From assembly GCF_030818895.1 (NCBI RefSeq), contig NZ_JAUTBA010000001.1, positions 3,658,001 to 3,722,000 of the forward strand: a DNA stretch of 64,000 nucleotides, read 5' to 3'. The position numbers and the translations under genes are program-made. This stretch comes from Sphingobacterium zeae. GTDB taxonomy: Bacteria; Bacteroidota; Bacteroidia; Sphingobacteriales; Sphingobacteriaceae. The notes below the pieces were generated by a model. It was not told the origin of the DNA, did no database searches, and saw only the letters and a program-made list of their open reading frames with translations. Shown here piece after piece: positions 37,348-45,539 of the stretch; the first letter of the stretch is position 1; every line of letters begins with the position of its first letter.

Positions 37348-38571
37348 ATGAAAGTGAAAAACACAGTAGATAAAGTCTCAGTCGAGCAATTGATAGAAGA
37401 AAAACACAGAAATAAGAAATCAGAATTGGATATTTATGACGCTTATCTTACTCATTATTTGCAAGTAAACAGTGAAAGTATATTTCATGACTATGCCATT
37501 CAATATGCAAGAGAAATAATTAATAGAAACCCCGTCGATCTACAAATTGTAGAGAATAAAAGTATTAATACCTACGATTATTTTCTTCCTATAGATGCAC
37601 CTTTCAAAGCAGTAGAGAATCCAACGTTTAAATTTATTGATCTATTCGCAGGTGTAGGTGGCTTCAGAATGGCTATGCAAAATATAGGTGGAAAAGCTGT
37701 TTTCTCAAGTGAGTTTGAGAACAATGCAAAATTTACTTATGCATCAAATTATGGTGAGGTACCCTTTGGCGATATTACCAAAGAAGAAACCAAAGCAGCC
37801 ATACCGCAAAAATTTGATATTCTCTGTGGAGGATTTCCTTGTCAAGCATTCTCAATTGCTGGCAACAGAAAAGGATTCTCTGATACTAGGGGGACCTTAT
37901 TTTTTGAAATTGAGAAAATAGTTGAAACACACCATCCTAAAGTTGTGTTTTTAGAAAACGTAAAAAATCTTTTGACTCACGACAAAGGCAATACTTACAG
38001 AGTCATTAAAGAGATACTTGAAAAAAAGCTTGGTTATGTGGTATATGAAAAAGTCTTAAATTCAATGACTCATGCAAATGTACCTCAAAATAGAGAGCGT
38101 ATTTTCATTGTAGCATTTGACCCTTTAAGGGTTCCCAACCATGTGAATTTTGAGTTTCCTGGCCCTATTGAGCTTACAAAAACGATACATGACGTTCTTG
38201 AACCGGGAAAACAAGAAGATAAATATTATTATAAAAAGAATCATATGTATTATTCGGAACTCGATAGAACCATGAAGTCAAGAGATACATTATATCAGTG
38301 GCGAAGAGTTTATGTACGAGAAAATAAAAACAACGTATGTCCAACCCTTACAGCAAATATGGGTGCTGGAGGACATAATGTTCCATTGGTTAGGGATGAG
38401 TTTGGTATCCGTAAACTGACACCAAGAGAATGTTTTTATTTTCAGGGATATCCAGCTAATTTTGTAACTTCAAAGTTGCTTGCTGACAGTAAACTATATA
38501 TGCAAGCGGGAAACTCTGTAACAATGCCTCTTATTCAAAGAATTGCTGAAAATATCTTAGGAGTATTATAA
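37348..38571 (+). CDS. DNA (cytosine-5) methyltransferase
   Basis: 407 residues. After an N-terminal extension of about 90 residues come motif I (FIDLFAGVGGFRMAMQNIG), motif IV with catalytic C165 (GGFPCQAFSIAG), motif VI (ENVKNL, 203-208), motif VIII (QNRERIFIVAF), a target-recognition stretch, motif IX (RKLTPRECFYFQGYP) and motif X (MQAGNSVTMPLI). All key residues are kept. It transfers a methyl group from S-adenosylmethionine to C5 of cytosine in a specific site. The restriction enzyme gene starts one base after its stop codon, so the two form a type II R-M operon. The site cannot be read from sequence alone. Confidence 0.95.
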   Translation: MKVKNTVDKVSVEQLIEEKHRNKKSELDIYDAYLTHYLQVNSESIFHDYAIQYAREIINRNPVDLQIVENKSINTYDYFLPIDAPFKAVENPTFKFIDLFAGVGGFRMAMQNIGGKAVFSSEFENNAKFTYASNYGEVPFGDITKEETKAAIPQKFDILCGGFPCQAFSIAGNRKGFSDTRGTLFFEIEKIVETHHPKVVFLENVKNLLTHDKGNTYRVIKEILEKKLGYVVYEKVLNSMTHANVPQNRERIFIVAFDPLRVPNHVNFEFPGPIELTKTIHDVLEPGKQEDKYYYKKNHMYYSELDRTMKSRDTLYQWRRVYVRENKNNVCPTLTANMGAGGHNVPLVRDEFGIRKLTPRECFYFQGYPANFVTSKLLADSKLYMQAGNSVTMPLIQRIAENILGVL

Positions 38572-38572
38572 A

Positions 38573-39883
38573 ATGAGTATTTGGGGAAATTATGCTGCTG
38601 AACAGCGAAAGGAATATATTAAATTTTTGCAAGTTTATGGTGCGTTATCAAATTTGTTTAGACAAAAACAAGGTGATTTAATTCCCTACCTAGATTCCAA
38701 ATTTCAGGAAACTGTCTTTGCTAAGATCTTTGGAGGACAAAACGTTGATATTGGAAATACACCGCATGATGTCCTTTCTATATTTGGTGATGTGAGAGTT
38801 GGTATCGGTTTAAAGACATGGATGGGCAGCAAACCTTCTTTCCAAAAAGTAATGCAACTTAAGCGCTATCAAGATGAGATCAATCAAAAACGCAACAATC
38901 TGGAAGAACTTTCAGTAAAAATTTCAGAAATCAAGAATGAAAAAATGCGACTTGATTATGAGAGGCTTGGACTTAAAGAAGATAGTAATATTTATCATTA
39001 TGTAACTCGTGACGAGGGTAAATTCACTATTAATGAATGTACTTATCCATTGATTGATATTAATAATCTACAAAATTTTAATGAAACCTCAAGTGCACTT
39101 TCTTGGTCAGACGGTAAAAAAGAATATAGATATACATATGGGGATTCTCAAATCTGGCAAAAATTTGATCCAAACAAAAATGACTCGTTGATACTTGAAC
39201 GATTTGATGTCAGCATTATAGAAGATCCTTTTGATTTCCTTTTGAGGGCATACGCTCAATTAATAGATTTTCCAAAAGAGGTTGATCATGAGATAGAGGA
39301 AGTTTATCTACCGCTATATTCCTTTCGATCCAAAGAAGTTGAGGAAAAATCCGGACTAAATGCCTGGAATGCGGCACCAAAAAATAAGAACAGTAACATT
39401 CCTAGACCATTAAATGAAGTTTATATCCCGATACCAAGAGAATTTCATGAAAAATACCCCGATTTTTTTATTAAAGATATTTTCCAGTTTGAAATAGTAC
39501 GGGAACAATTTAATGGAGTTCAGGGGGAAAAACCTGAAATCAGATTTCATCTTCATTTACCAAATGGCAATGTAATCCCCTCTCTAGTTACTCAAAGCAA
39601 TATGAAATCTCTCCAGTCTGGAAGCAATACAGAGTATGACAAAAACGGCAAAAGATTTGGTCAGTCCGCTTTAGGGCAATGGCTTCTGGTGGACGTACTC
39701 GGACTAAAGGATCGACAGCTCGTAACTCGCGAATGGTTAATAAAAAAAGGTACAGACTCTGTTCGCTTATGGAGAAGAAAAGATGATTATAAAAATATAA
39801 ATATTGATTTTGCTCCAGTTGGTGCTTTCGAAGCATTCATGCAAGGTTTGCCAATACCAGACGACGGTGAAATAATCCCTTAG
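38573..39883 (+). CDS. Type II restriction endonuclease (putative), NgoFVII-like C-terminus
   Basis: 436 residues. The N-terminal part has a possible PD-(D/E)XK core (SKFQETVFAKIF, then TPHDVLSIFGDVRVGIGLKT), with D and K in the expected order. A coiled-coil follows (about 95-125). The C-terminal 150 residues (PRPLNEVYIPIPREFHEKYP, FHLHLPNGNVIPSLV, LGQWLLVDVLGL, RQLVTREWLIKKGTDSVRLW) resemble, from memory, the B3-like DNA-binding end of NgoFVII-type enzymes, but no phospholipase-D nuclease motif is seen. It starts one base after the methyltransferase stop and should cut the site that the methylase protects. Confidence 0.75.
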   Translation: MSIWGNYAAEQRKEYIKFLQVYGALSNLFRQKQGDLIPYLDSKFQETVFAKIFGGQNVDIGNTPHDVLSIFGDVRVGIGLKTWMGSKPSFQKVMQLKRYQDEINQKRNNLEELSVKISEIKNEKMRLDYERLGLKEDSNIYHYVTRDEGKFTINECTYPLIDINNLQNFNETSSALSWSDGKKEYRYTYGDSQIWQKFDPNKNDSLILERFDVSIIEDPFDFLLRAYAQLIDFPKEVDHEIEEVYLPLYSFRSKEVEEKSGLNAWNAAPKNKNSNIPRPLNEVYIPIPREFHEKYPDFFIKDIFQFEIVREQFNGVQGEKPEIRFHLHLPNGNVIPSLVTQSNMKSLQSGSNTEYDKNGKRFGQSALGQWLLVDVLGLKDRQLVTREWLIKKGTDSVRLWRRKDDYKNINIDFAPVGAFEAFMQGLPIPDDGEIIP

Positions 39884-40049
39884 TTTACAATTATTATCAT
39901 CATTTTTACTCTAATTAAAAGTCGGTCTCATATTAAATTATCATGTTTACCTTCAATTAACTGAAGATAATTCGTGTTTTCCTTTAAAATTTAAGATATT
40001 TGCAGCTTAATTCGATTGTACCGAATTTTTACAACAAACTATTAAAAAT

Positions 40050-41360
40050 ATGCCAAGCAATAGTTCAAATAGAAAATTCCCAAGAGTAATCATTATTGGT
40101 GCTGGATTTGGAGGAATTGAAGTTGCTAAAAAGCTTAAAAATAAGGAAGTTGAAGTTCTGTTGCTGGACAGAAATAACTTTCATACTTTTCAACCTTTGA
40201 TGTATCAGGTAGCCACGGGCACTCTTTCGGCGGATTCTATCTCTTTCCCTGTTCGCAAAATGTTCAAAGGCCAAGACAACTTCCACTTTAGACTTGCTGA
40301 CGTAAAGAGTGTAGATAATGTGGCCAAAATTGTAAGGACAGACGTTGGTGATTTTGACTATGATTATTTGATCGTTGCTACAGGTGCCACGACGAACTTC
40401 TTCGGCAATCAACAAATCACGAAATATGCTTTGCCAATGAAAAACATACAAGAAGCACTAAATATTCGTAGCTATGTTTTACAAAACCTGGAAGAGGCGG
40501 TACGGATAGAAAATCCAGCTGATCGTAAAGCCAATCTGAACTTCGTTATTGTTGGAGGTGGTCCGACAGGTGTAGAACTTTCGGGTGCAATCGCAGAAAT
40601 CAAAAACAACGTTCTTGAAAAAGACTATCCAGAATTAAAAAAATCTGAGATGTCGGTTTACTTGGTCGAAGGACTTCCAAAAGTATTGGCCAATCTGTCT
40701 GAAAAATCTTCGAAAGATTCGGAAAGATACCTGAAAGATCTAGGTGTAGAAGTGTTATTGAATGTTCAGGTAACAGGTTATGATGGTAATTCGATTACTT
40801 TCGCCGACGGCAGAAGCATTGAGACAAAAACCGTGATTTGGGGTGCCGGCGTAGCTGGGCAATATCCTGATGGATTCAAAAAAGAAATTATCCAGCGCGG
40901 AAACCGTATACAGACGGACGATCAATGTCGCGTTATCGATATGCCAGGTGTTTATGCCATTGGTGATGTTTCGGCGTTTATTACAGATGATCTTCCTCGT
41001 GGCTTACCAGGTGTTGCACCGGTAGCTCAACAACAGGGAGCCTATGTTGCCAAACACATCCTTCAAACAATTTCCAACCAGCCAACTGAGAAATTCAATT
41101 ATTTCGACAAAGGCTCGATGGCTACTATAGGCCGTAATAAAGCGGTCGTTGATATGGGAAAAATTCATTTTAATGGATTCTTTGGCTGGATGACGTGGAT
41201 GTTCGTCCACTTGATGTCCATTTATGGATTCAGAAATAAACTCATTACTTTTGTAAACTGGTCAATTAAATTTTTCACAAAAAACAGCGGTGTACGTTTA
41301 ATATTCCACAAGTACGATGAACCAGTTCCGGAAAAAAATCAGGCAGAAACAGTGCAATAA
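40050..41360 (+). CDS. ndh: Type II NADH dehydrogenase
   Basis: 436 residues. The FAD-binding Rossmann motif is at the N-terminus (VIIIGAGFGGIEVAKKL), the NADH-binding motif near residue 170 (VIVGGGPTGVELSGAIAEI), and the family block GVYAIGDVSAF binds FAD. The C-terminus has the amphipathic and hydrophobic membrane anchor (FFGWMTWMFVHLMSIYGF). It passes electrons from NADH to quinone at the inner membrane without pumping protons. It is a housekeeping gene with a more balanced base composition than the defence genes on both sides, and has its own terminator. Confidence 0.93.
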   Translation: MPSNSSNRKFPRVIIIGAGFGGIEVAKKLKNKEVEVLLLDRNNFHTFQPLMYQVATGTLSADSISFPVRKMFKGQDNFHFRLADVKSVDNVAKIVRTDVGDFDYDYLIVATGATTNFFGNQQITKYALPMKNIQEALNIRSYVLQNLEEAVRIENPADRKANLNFVIVGGGPTGVELSGAIAEIKNNVLEKDYPELKKSEMSVYLVEGLPKVLANLSEKSSKDSERYLKDLGVEVLLNVQVTGYDGNSITFADGRSIETKTVIWGAGVAGQYPDGFKKEIIQRGNRIQTDDQCRVIDMPGVYAIGDVSAFITDDLPRGLPGVAPVAQQQGAYVAKHILQTISNQPTEKFNYFDKGSMATIGRNKAVVDMGKIHFNGFFGWMTWMFVHLMSIYGFRNKLITFVNWSIKFFTKNSGVRLIFHKYDEPVPEKNQAETVQ

Positions 41361-41420
41361 GGCAATCAACTATCTAAAAACCGAGAGTTTTTGATTGATT
41401 AAATAATATTAACTTTTTCG

Positions 41421-41460
41421 AAACAAGGAAGTTTAAAATATTGGCTTCCTTGTTTTATTT
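41421..41460 (+). terminator. Terminator of ndh
   Basis: AAACAAGGAAG (41421-41431) pairs with CTTCCTTGTTT (41445-41455), followed by TATTTTTC. The rest of the 396-bp gap to 41757 holds no supported gene. Confidence 0.8.
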
Positions 41461-41756
41461 TTCATGTATCTACCGATACAATGTAATTTTTTGCGTATTA
41501 TAATTTTCTTAATTATATCAATATTTAATATATATGAAAAATAACTGTTCCTAGAATAACAATAAAATGCTTATGTTGAGATTCCAAGAATCATCAGCTT
41601 TCTATTCAAGCACTGAGCATAAGGGAAATTCACAAACCTTAAAAAGCTAAGAACTAGAAGTTGGAAGTATATATATTATGCCGTGAGAGAAACCTTGTCG
41701 AAACTTATCAAGTTACAATTATCTAAATATTTTCGAATACTAGATTATCACATTCG

Positions 41757-42596
41757 CTAAGAAAATTCAGCCCTAAACAAAATTGGTTTAAGGATTCCAT
41801 TTTTTCTAAGTGTCAAAATCGGATTTTTTTGAATACGGATAACAATCCCTTTACTTTTCTCAAGGTCTGATATACGCACAAAATAAATATATGCATTTTC
41901 ACCGAGTTCCTCCAATATTTTGATTTCATTTTCAGTAATGTAAAAATCTAAACTATTCCCAAATGACGATTTAACTTCTATAAACCGATAATCATCTTTT
42001 AACGAACAAGTTAAGTCAAAGCCTGCTGCTGAATTAATTTTAGAAGTATGCTCAATATATGCTTGAGGATTTTTTATTCCATTCTCTCTTAGACGATTTA
42101 ATTCATATTCAAAAGCTATCTGTTCGCCAACTTTTCCGATCTCCCGTTGAATTCTGAGCATATCCTCAAGCGTCGCTGGGCTGATAAATTTGCATTTTGA
42201 AGATGATATCTCCATTATATTTTCAATGGAAATGATCGATGCATTATTGAGATTATAACTCGGATAAAAACCTCTTATCCATTTAGTAAATGCTTCTCTT
42301 ACCCTATCACTGACCTCAATCATAGGCATCCACTGCCGCTTCATAAGCCTAGAAATGTGCCTTTGTGCATCCGTTCCGTTTGTTTCATATCTAAATTTAG
42401 TTATATAGTCCTCAACAGTTACATTTCTAAAAGCGCAAAATTTCGATAATGCAAAAAAGTCTCTATCTCCATTATACATATGAACAAAATACTTAGGCGA
42501 ATTTCCAATTGCATCCTTCCAAAACTGAGGTTTGTTAAAAAACTCAGATATCGACAGCGACAATTCTTTCTCAGTATCAATAAATTTATTCCTCAT
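41757..42596 (-). CDS. DUF3883-like nuclease-fold protein
   Basis: 279 residues. The C-terminal half matches a DUF3883-type domain of the PD-(D/E)XK nuclease fold: IGKVGEQIAFEYELNRLREN (E), AAGFDLTCSL (D) and DYRFIEVKSSFG (ExK), in the right order and spacing. The N-terminal half (FFNKPQFWKDAIGNSPKYFV, AFTKWIRGFYPSYNL) is unknown and may sense or bind something. DUF3883 domains occur in many anti-phage systems. It lies 181 bases behind another nuclease-like gene and in the same direction as McrBC, so it may belong to that group. No helicase or methylase is fused to it. Confidence 0.65.
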   Translation of the reverse strand: MRNKFIDTEKELSLSISEFFNKPQFWKDAIGNSPKYFVHMYNGDRDFFALSKFCAFRNVTVEDYITKFRYETNGTDAQRHISRLMKRQWMPMIEVSDRVREAFTKWIRGFYPSYNLNNASIISIENIMEISSSKCKFISPATLEDMLRIQREIGKVGEQIAFEYELNRLRENGIKNPQAYIEHTSKINSAAGFDLTCSLKDDYRFIEVKSSFGNSLDFYITENEIKILEELGENAYIYFVRISDLEKSKGIVIRIQKNPILTLRKNGILKPILFRAEFS

Positions 42597-42777
42597 TACT
42601 TATTTAAATTATATATCCCGAAGCAATTTCTATATTACATTTTCAAAAATGGATTTAAGTTTTTCATTATAACGTCAGCCACAACTCTTTATTAGAACAG
42701 CGATCCATTCTATACAGTAATGCGCATATGTTTTAACGATGCTTTTAGTGCACAGGGTTTAAGGATGGTCCTAAGGT

Positions 42778-43899
42778 TTAAACAATTAAGTAACTCAAAT
42801 CATTTAATATATTTAATGATTCTCTTTTATTTTCAGTGATAGAGATCTTAACCTCCTCATTGCTTTCAAACAAAATTCTCGGTTTATATACAGGGACATC
42901 TTTAGGTATAACAATTTCGTTATTACGAATGTCGATAATTTCATTTAGCGCTTTAAAAATTGCTGAAACAATTTCTATGTCTCTAGGGGAGTTTTCATAA
43001 TTGATATGTTCATCTTGAAAAAAAGAGTCGACAATTTTTTCCGAAAAAGGGCTATTTAACTTATCAGGATCTACTTCGAAGTAATGCAACAAGAAAGTTA
43101 GATATCTATAAAATGAGTACTCAAAAAATAGATCAACATTTTGTTTACGCCAAATGTTATATTCTATATCTTTCACAAAGGCAAGCAATATTTTTCTAAA
43201 TTGAATAGCAATAATATCTGCGATAATTTCAGGAGCCCTATCTTTTCCATAAAACTGAAAAAAATCATAGTTCACTTCACAGCGATCCATATTTGATAGA
43301 CATACCCTAAAGTTATGTTCATAATTTTCTTTTATAGGTTTGGGAGGAGTTTGTGATTCAGCTTGATTATCGATATCTTTGATTGAAATAAACTTGGTTT
43401 TACGAATAAGCTTTCCTGCATTTCTTTCTAATTCATTCATGTCTGCAATTAATGGTAGTGCGTAGACTACGGCATTCCCGACCTTTCCACCTTCCGCATT
43501 TCCAAGCTCTCTCAATAGGAAATGTTGATTTGTACTTTTGCTGTTTATTTTAAATTTAAAATGTTGTTGCGGTGCTTCTTGGAAAATACTTCTATCACTA
43601 GGACTTGTAGCAACCAACTCTCCTTTTTTATATTGTATAAAGAGTAGATGAGAATTGTTCCCTGCTTTAATCCTCACGTCATATCCACCACCAGCATTTC
43701 CAGAAGGATCATTTTTCCCCTCGGTAGTGATATGAAAACCGGACGCCACAGCTTTCATATATTTAGTAAAAGGCGCTCTATATCCTGGCGTCCAATACTT
43801 CCATAAAGGACTATCAATAAAAAACCAATACCATTTATCTGCTAAATCCAGAATTTCATGGGTTATGTTTAGTTCCAACGTTTTTTCGTGAAAAGTCAT
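42778..43899 (-). CDS. Hypothetical protein with a nuclease-like motif
   Basis: 373 residues with no family that I recognise. A possible PD-(D/E)XK-type core is GGGYDVRIKAGNNSHLLFIQ followed by YKKGEL: an acidic residue, a hydrophobic strand and Q-Y-K in place of ExK. The N-terminal part (YWFFIDSPLWKYWTPGYRAP) precedes it and the C-terminal 200 residues are helical (IIAIQFRKILLAFVKDIEYN). It lies 214 bases behind McrC on the same strand and in front of the DUF3883 gene. A defence role is inferred from position only. Confidence 0.5.
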   Translation of the reverse strand: MTFHEKTLELNITHEILDLADKWYWFFIDSPLWKYWTPGYRAPFTKYMKAVASGFHITTEGKNDPSGNAGGGYDVRIKAGNNSHLLFIQYKKGELVATSPSDRSIFQEAPQQHFKFKINSKSTNQHFLLRELGNAEGGKVGNAVVYALPLIADMNELERNAGKLIRKTKFISIKDIDNQAESQTPPKPIKENYEHNFRVCLSNMDRCEVNYDFFQFYGKDRAPEIIADIIAIQFRKILLAFVKDIEYNIWRKQNVDLFFEYSFYRYLTFLLHYFEVDPDKLNSPFSEKIVDSFFQDEHINYENSPRDIEIVSAIFKALNEIIDIRNNEIVIPKDVPVYKPRILFESNEEVKISITENKRESLNILNDLSYLIV

Positions 43900-44112
43900 A
43901 ATTTTAAAATATATATTTGTATATAAAATTTAATAAAATCAAATCGTACATATATAATTGCAAATATTTAAGGTTAATTACATAATAGTAGCTATACTGA
44001 AATCGATTATAATTAAAAAATTGCCAAAGGCGATTTTTTATAAAAAAAGAATGGTATTCCCAAGAAATTGAGTTAATACTGATGATCATAATCTAAAAAC
44101 ATCAAAAAAATA

Positions 44113-45528
44113 TTATGTTAAAATGTCCAAGCCGAGCTTATAAACCTTTTTATAAGCATTAATCCGTTGTGAACTGGCTAAAATTCCATTTATCTTAATT
44201 TTAATTTCCTGCTCCTCCTCAAAATCAGGATAAATAATCAGACAATCAATATTTCGGTCATCATCTACCCCCAGCTCCCTCCGAACTTTATTCAACCTTG
44301 CGTAACCAGCTATCTGTCGGATATCTTCGTGCACCAAATGGGTTTTGTATTGGAGTTTATATTTCGCATCAATAATCATGGAATTCTCCCCGTCCTTGAT
44401 TAAAATATCAAGTGAATTACCATAGGTAGAATACTGGTACTTGATCTTATCGGTGTCATGACCGTTAGCCTGCAACAGCTTCTGATAAACATAAAGTTCA
44501 AATAGCCTTGGCATATCGAGCCAAAACGGTGGAGTATCTACTGCTCGCTTTTCTGTCGCTTGACTAATATTGTAGGCAAAGCGCTTAAGAATGAAACCTC
44601 CGATCCGCAATGCTTCCTTATATTCTTTAAAAAATGGGTTGTACTTAAATTGACGTAAGGCATCCTCACCTTCCAGGTTGCCTATATGTTCGAACGCCGG
44701 GCGGATATAATTAATAAGACCTTCAAGCAATTTTTCATTACCTTGGAAAAGACTACTTTGATTACCTATATAGGCTACAGAAAACTGAAAAACCTTTTTA
44801 AAAAAGCGGTTTTCAGTATTATCATCTCCAAACACCTGATACTCACAATAAGTTTTGGCCAATCGATTTTTAAGGATGTTATGCTTGACCTGCTGCCCCA
44901 CAAGGATCTTTCCTTTAACTCGGCTGTTAAGGTTTTCTCGCACATTGTAATACGACTTCTTCAAACCTTTGCGAACGATCTGCCTAAGCAGTTGCAGAAA
45001 TTGCACCACCAAGAATGGAGTCAGGCTGTCATCATCCTGCTCAATACAGATCATAGGGTCATCCCATTCGATCCGTATCAGGTCTGTACACTCTTTGGCA
45101 ACTATAGGATCTGACATCGCATCCAAAAGCATTCTTAGGTAGTTGACCTGTATTCTGCTTTCTTCTGCTTTCAATTCCTCTGCCTCATCAGCTTTATCGC
45201 TTTCACGCTCGTCAACATCGGAATCCTTATTGCTCAATTCTGAAAACTGTTCGATAACATATTTATTTAGCTTGGGAGCAACATGTATATATTTCTCGCC
45301 CGGAATAAGCCAGTCTACACCAACATAATAATCTGCTGTGAGTTCAACTTTATTTTTTGACTTGATAATATGGTAGCAGTTATAGTCTTGCCCTCGCCTA
45401 TTTTTGTATACCCGAGGTATGCACGAAGACCATCTCGACAGCTCATCCGCGCCGACGGTGTTGCCGTCGGAATCGTATTTCTGCTCATAAAGGATATGCC
45501 TGACGTGCTCGTATAATGAAATCTTCAT
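44113..45528 (-). CDS. mcrC: McrC, nuclease subunit of a McrBC restriction system
   Basis: 471 residues. The C-terminal half has the PD-(D/E)XK nuclease core of McrC: YSTYGNSLDILIKDGENSMI with D, and IDAKYKLQY with DxK. The N-terminal part (GVDWLIPGEKYIHVAPKLNK) is the beta region that contacts McrB. It works with the McrB ring to cut DNA that carries modified cytosine. It begins 11 bases after the McrB stop and is clearly co-transcribed with it. An acidic insert (DERESDKADEAEELKAEESR) is a peculiarity of this protein. Confidence 0.9.
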   Translation of the reverse strand: MKISLYEHVRHILYEQKYDSDGNTVGADELSRWSSCIPRVYKNRRGQDYNCYHIIKSKNKVELTADYYVGVDWLIPGEKYIHVAPKLNKYVIEQFSELSNKDSDVDERESDKADEAEELKAEESRIQVNYLRMLLDAMSDPIVAKECTDLIRIEWDDPMICIEQDDDSLTPFLVVQFLQLLRQIVRKGLKKSYYNVRENLNSRVKGKILVGQQVKHNILKNRLAKTYCEYQVFGDDNTENRFFKKVFQFSVAYIGNQSSLFQGNEKLLEGLINYIRPAFEHIGNLEGEDALRQFKYNPFFKEYKEALRIGGFILKRFAYNISQATEKRAVDTPPFWLDMPRLFELYVYQKLLQANGHDTDKIKYQYSTYGNSLDILIKDGENSMIIDAKYKLQYKTHLVHEDIRQIAGYARLNKVRRELGVDDDRNIDCLIIYPDFEEEQEIKIKINGILASSQRINAYKKVYKLGLDILT

Positions 45529-45539
45529 CCGCTCAGAAT

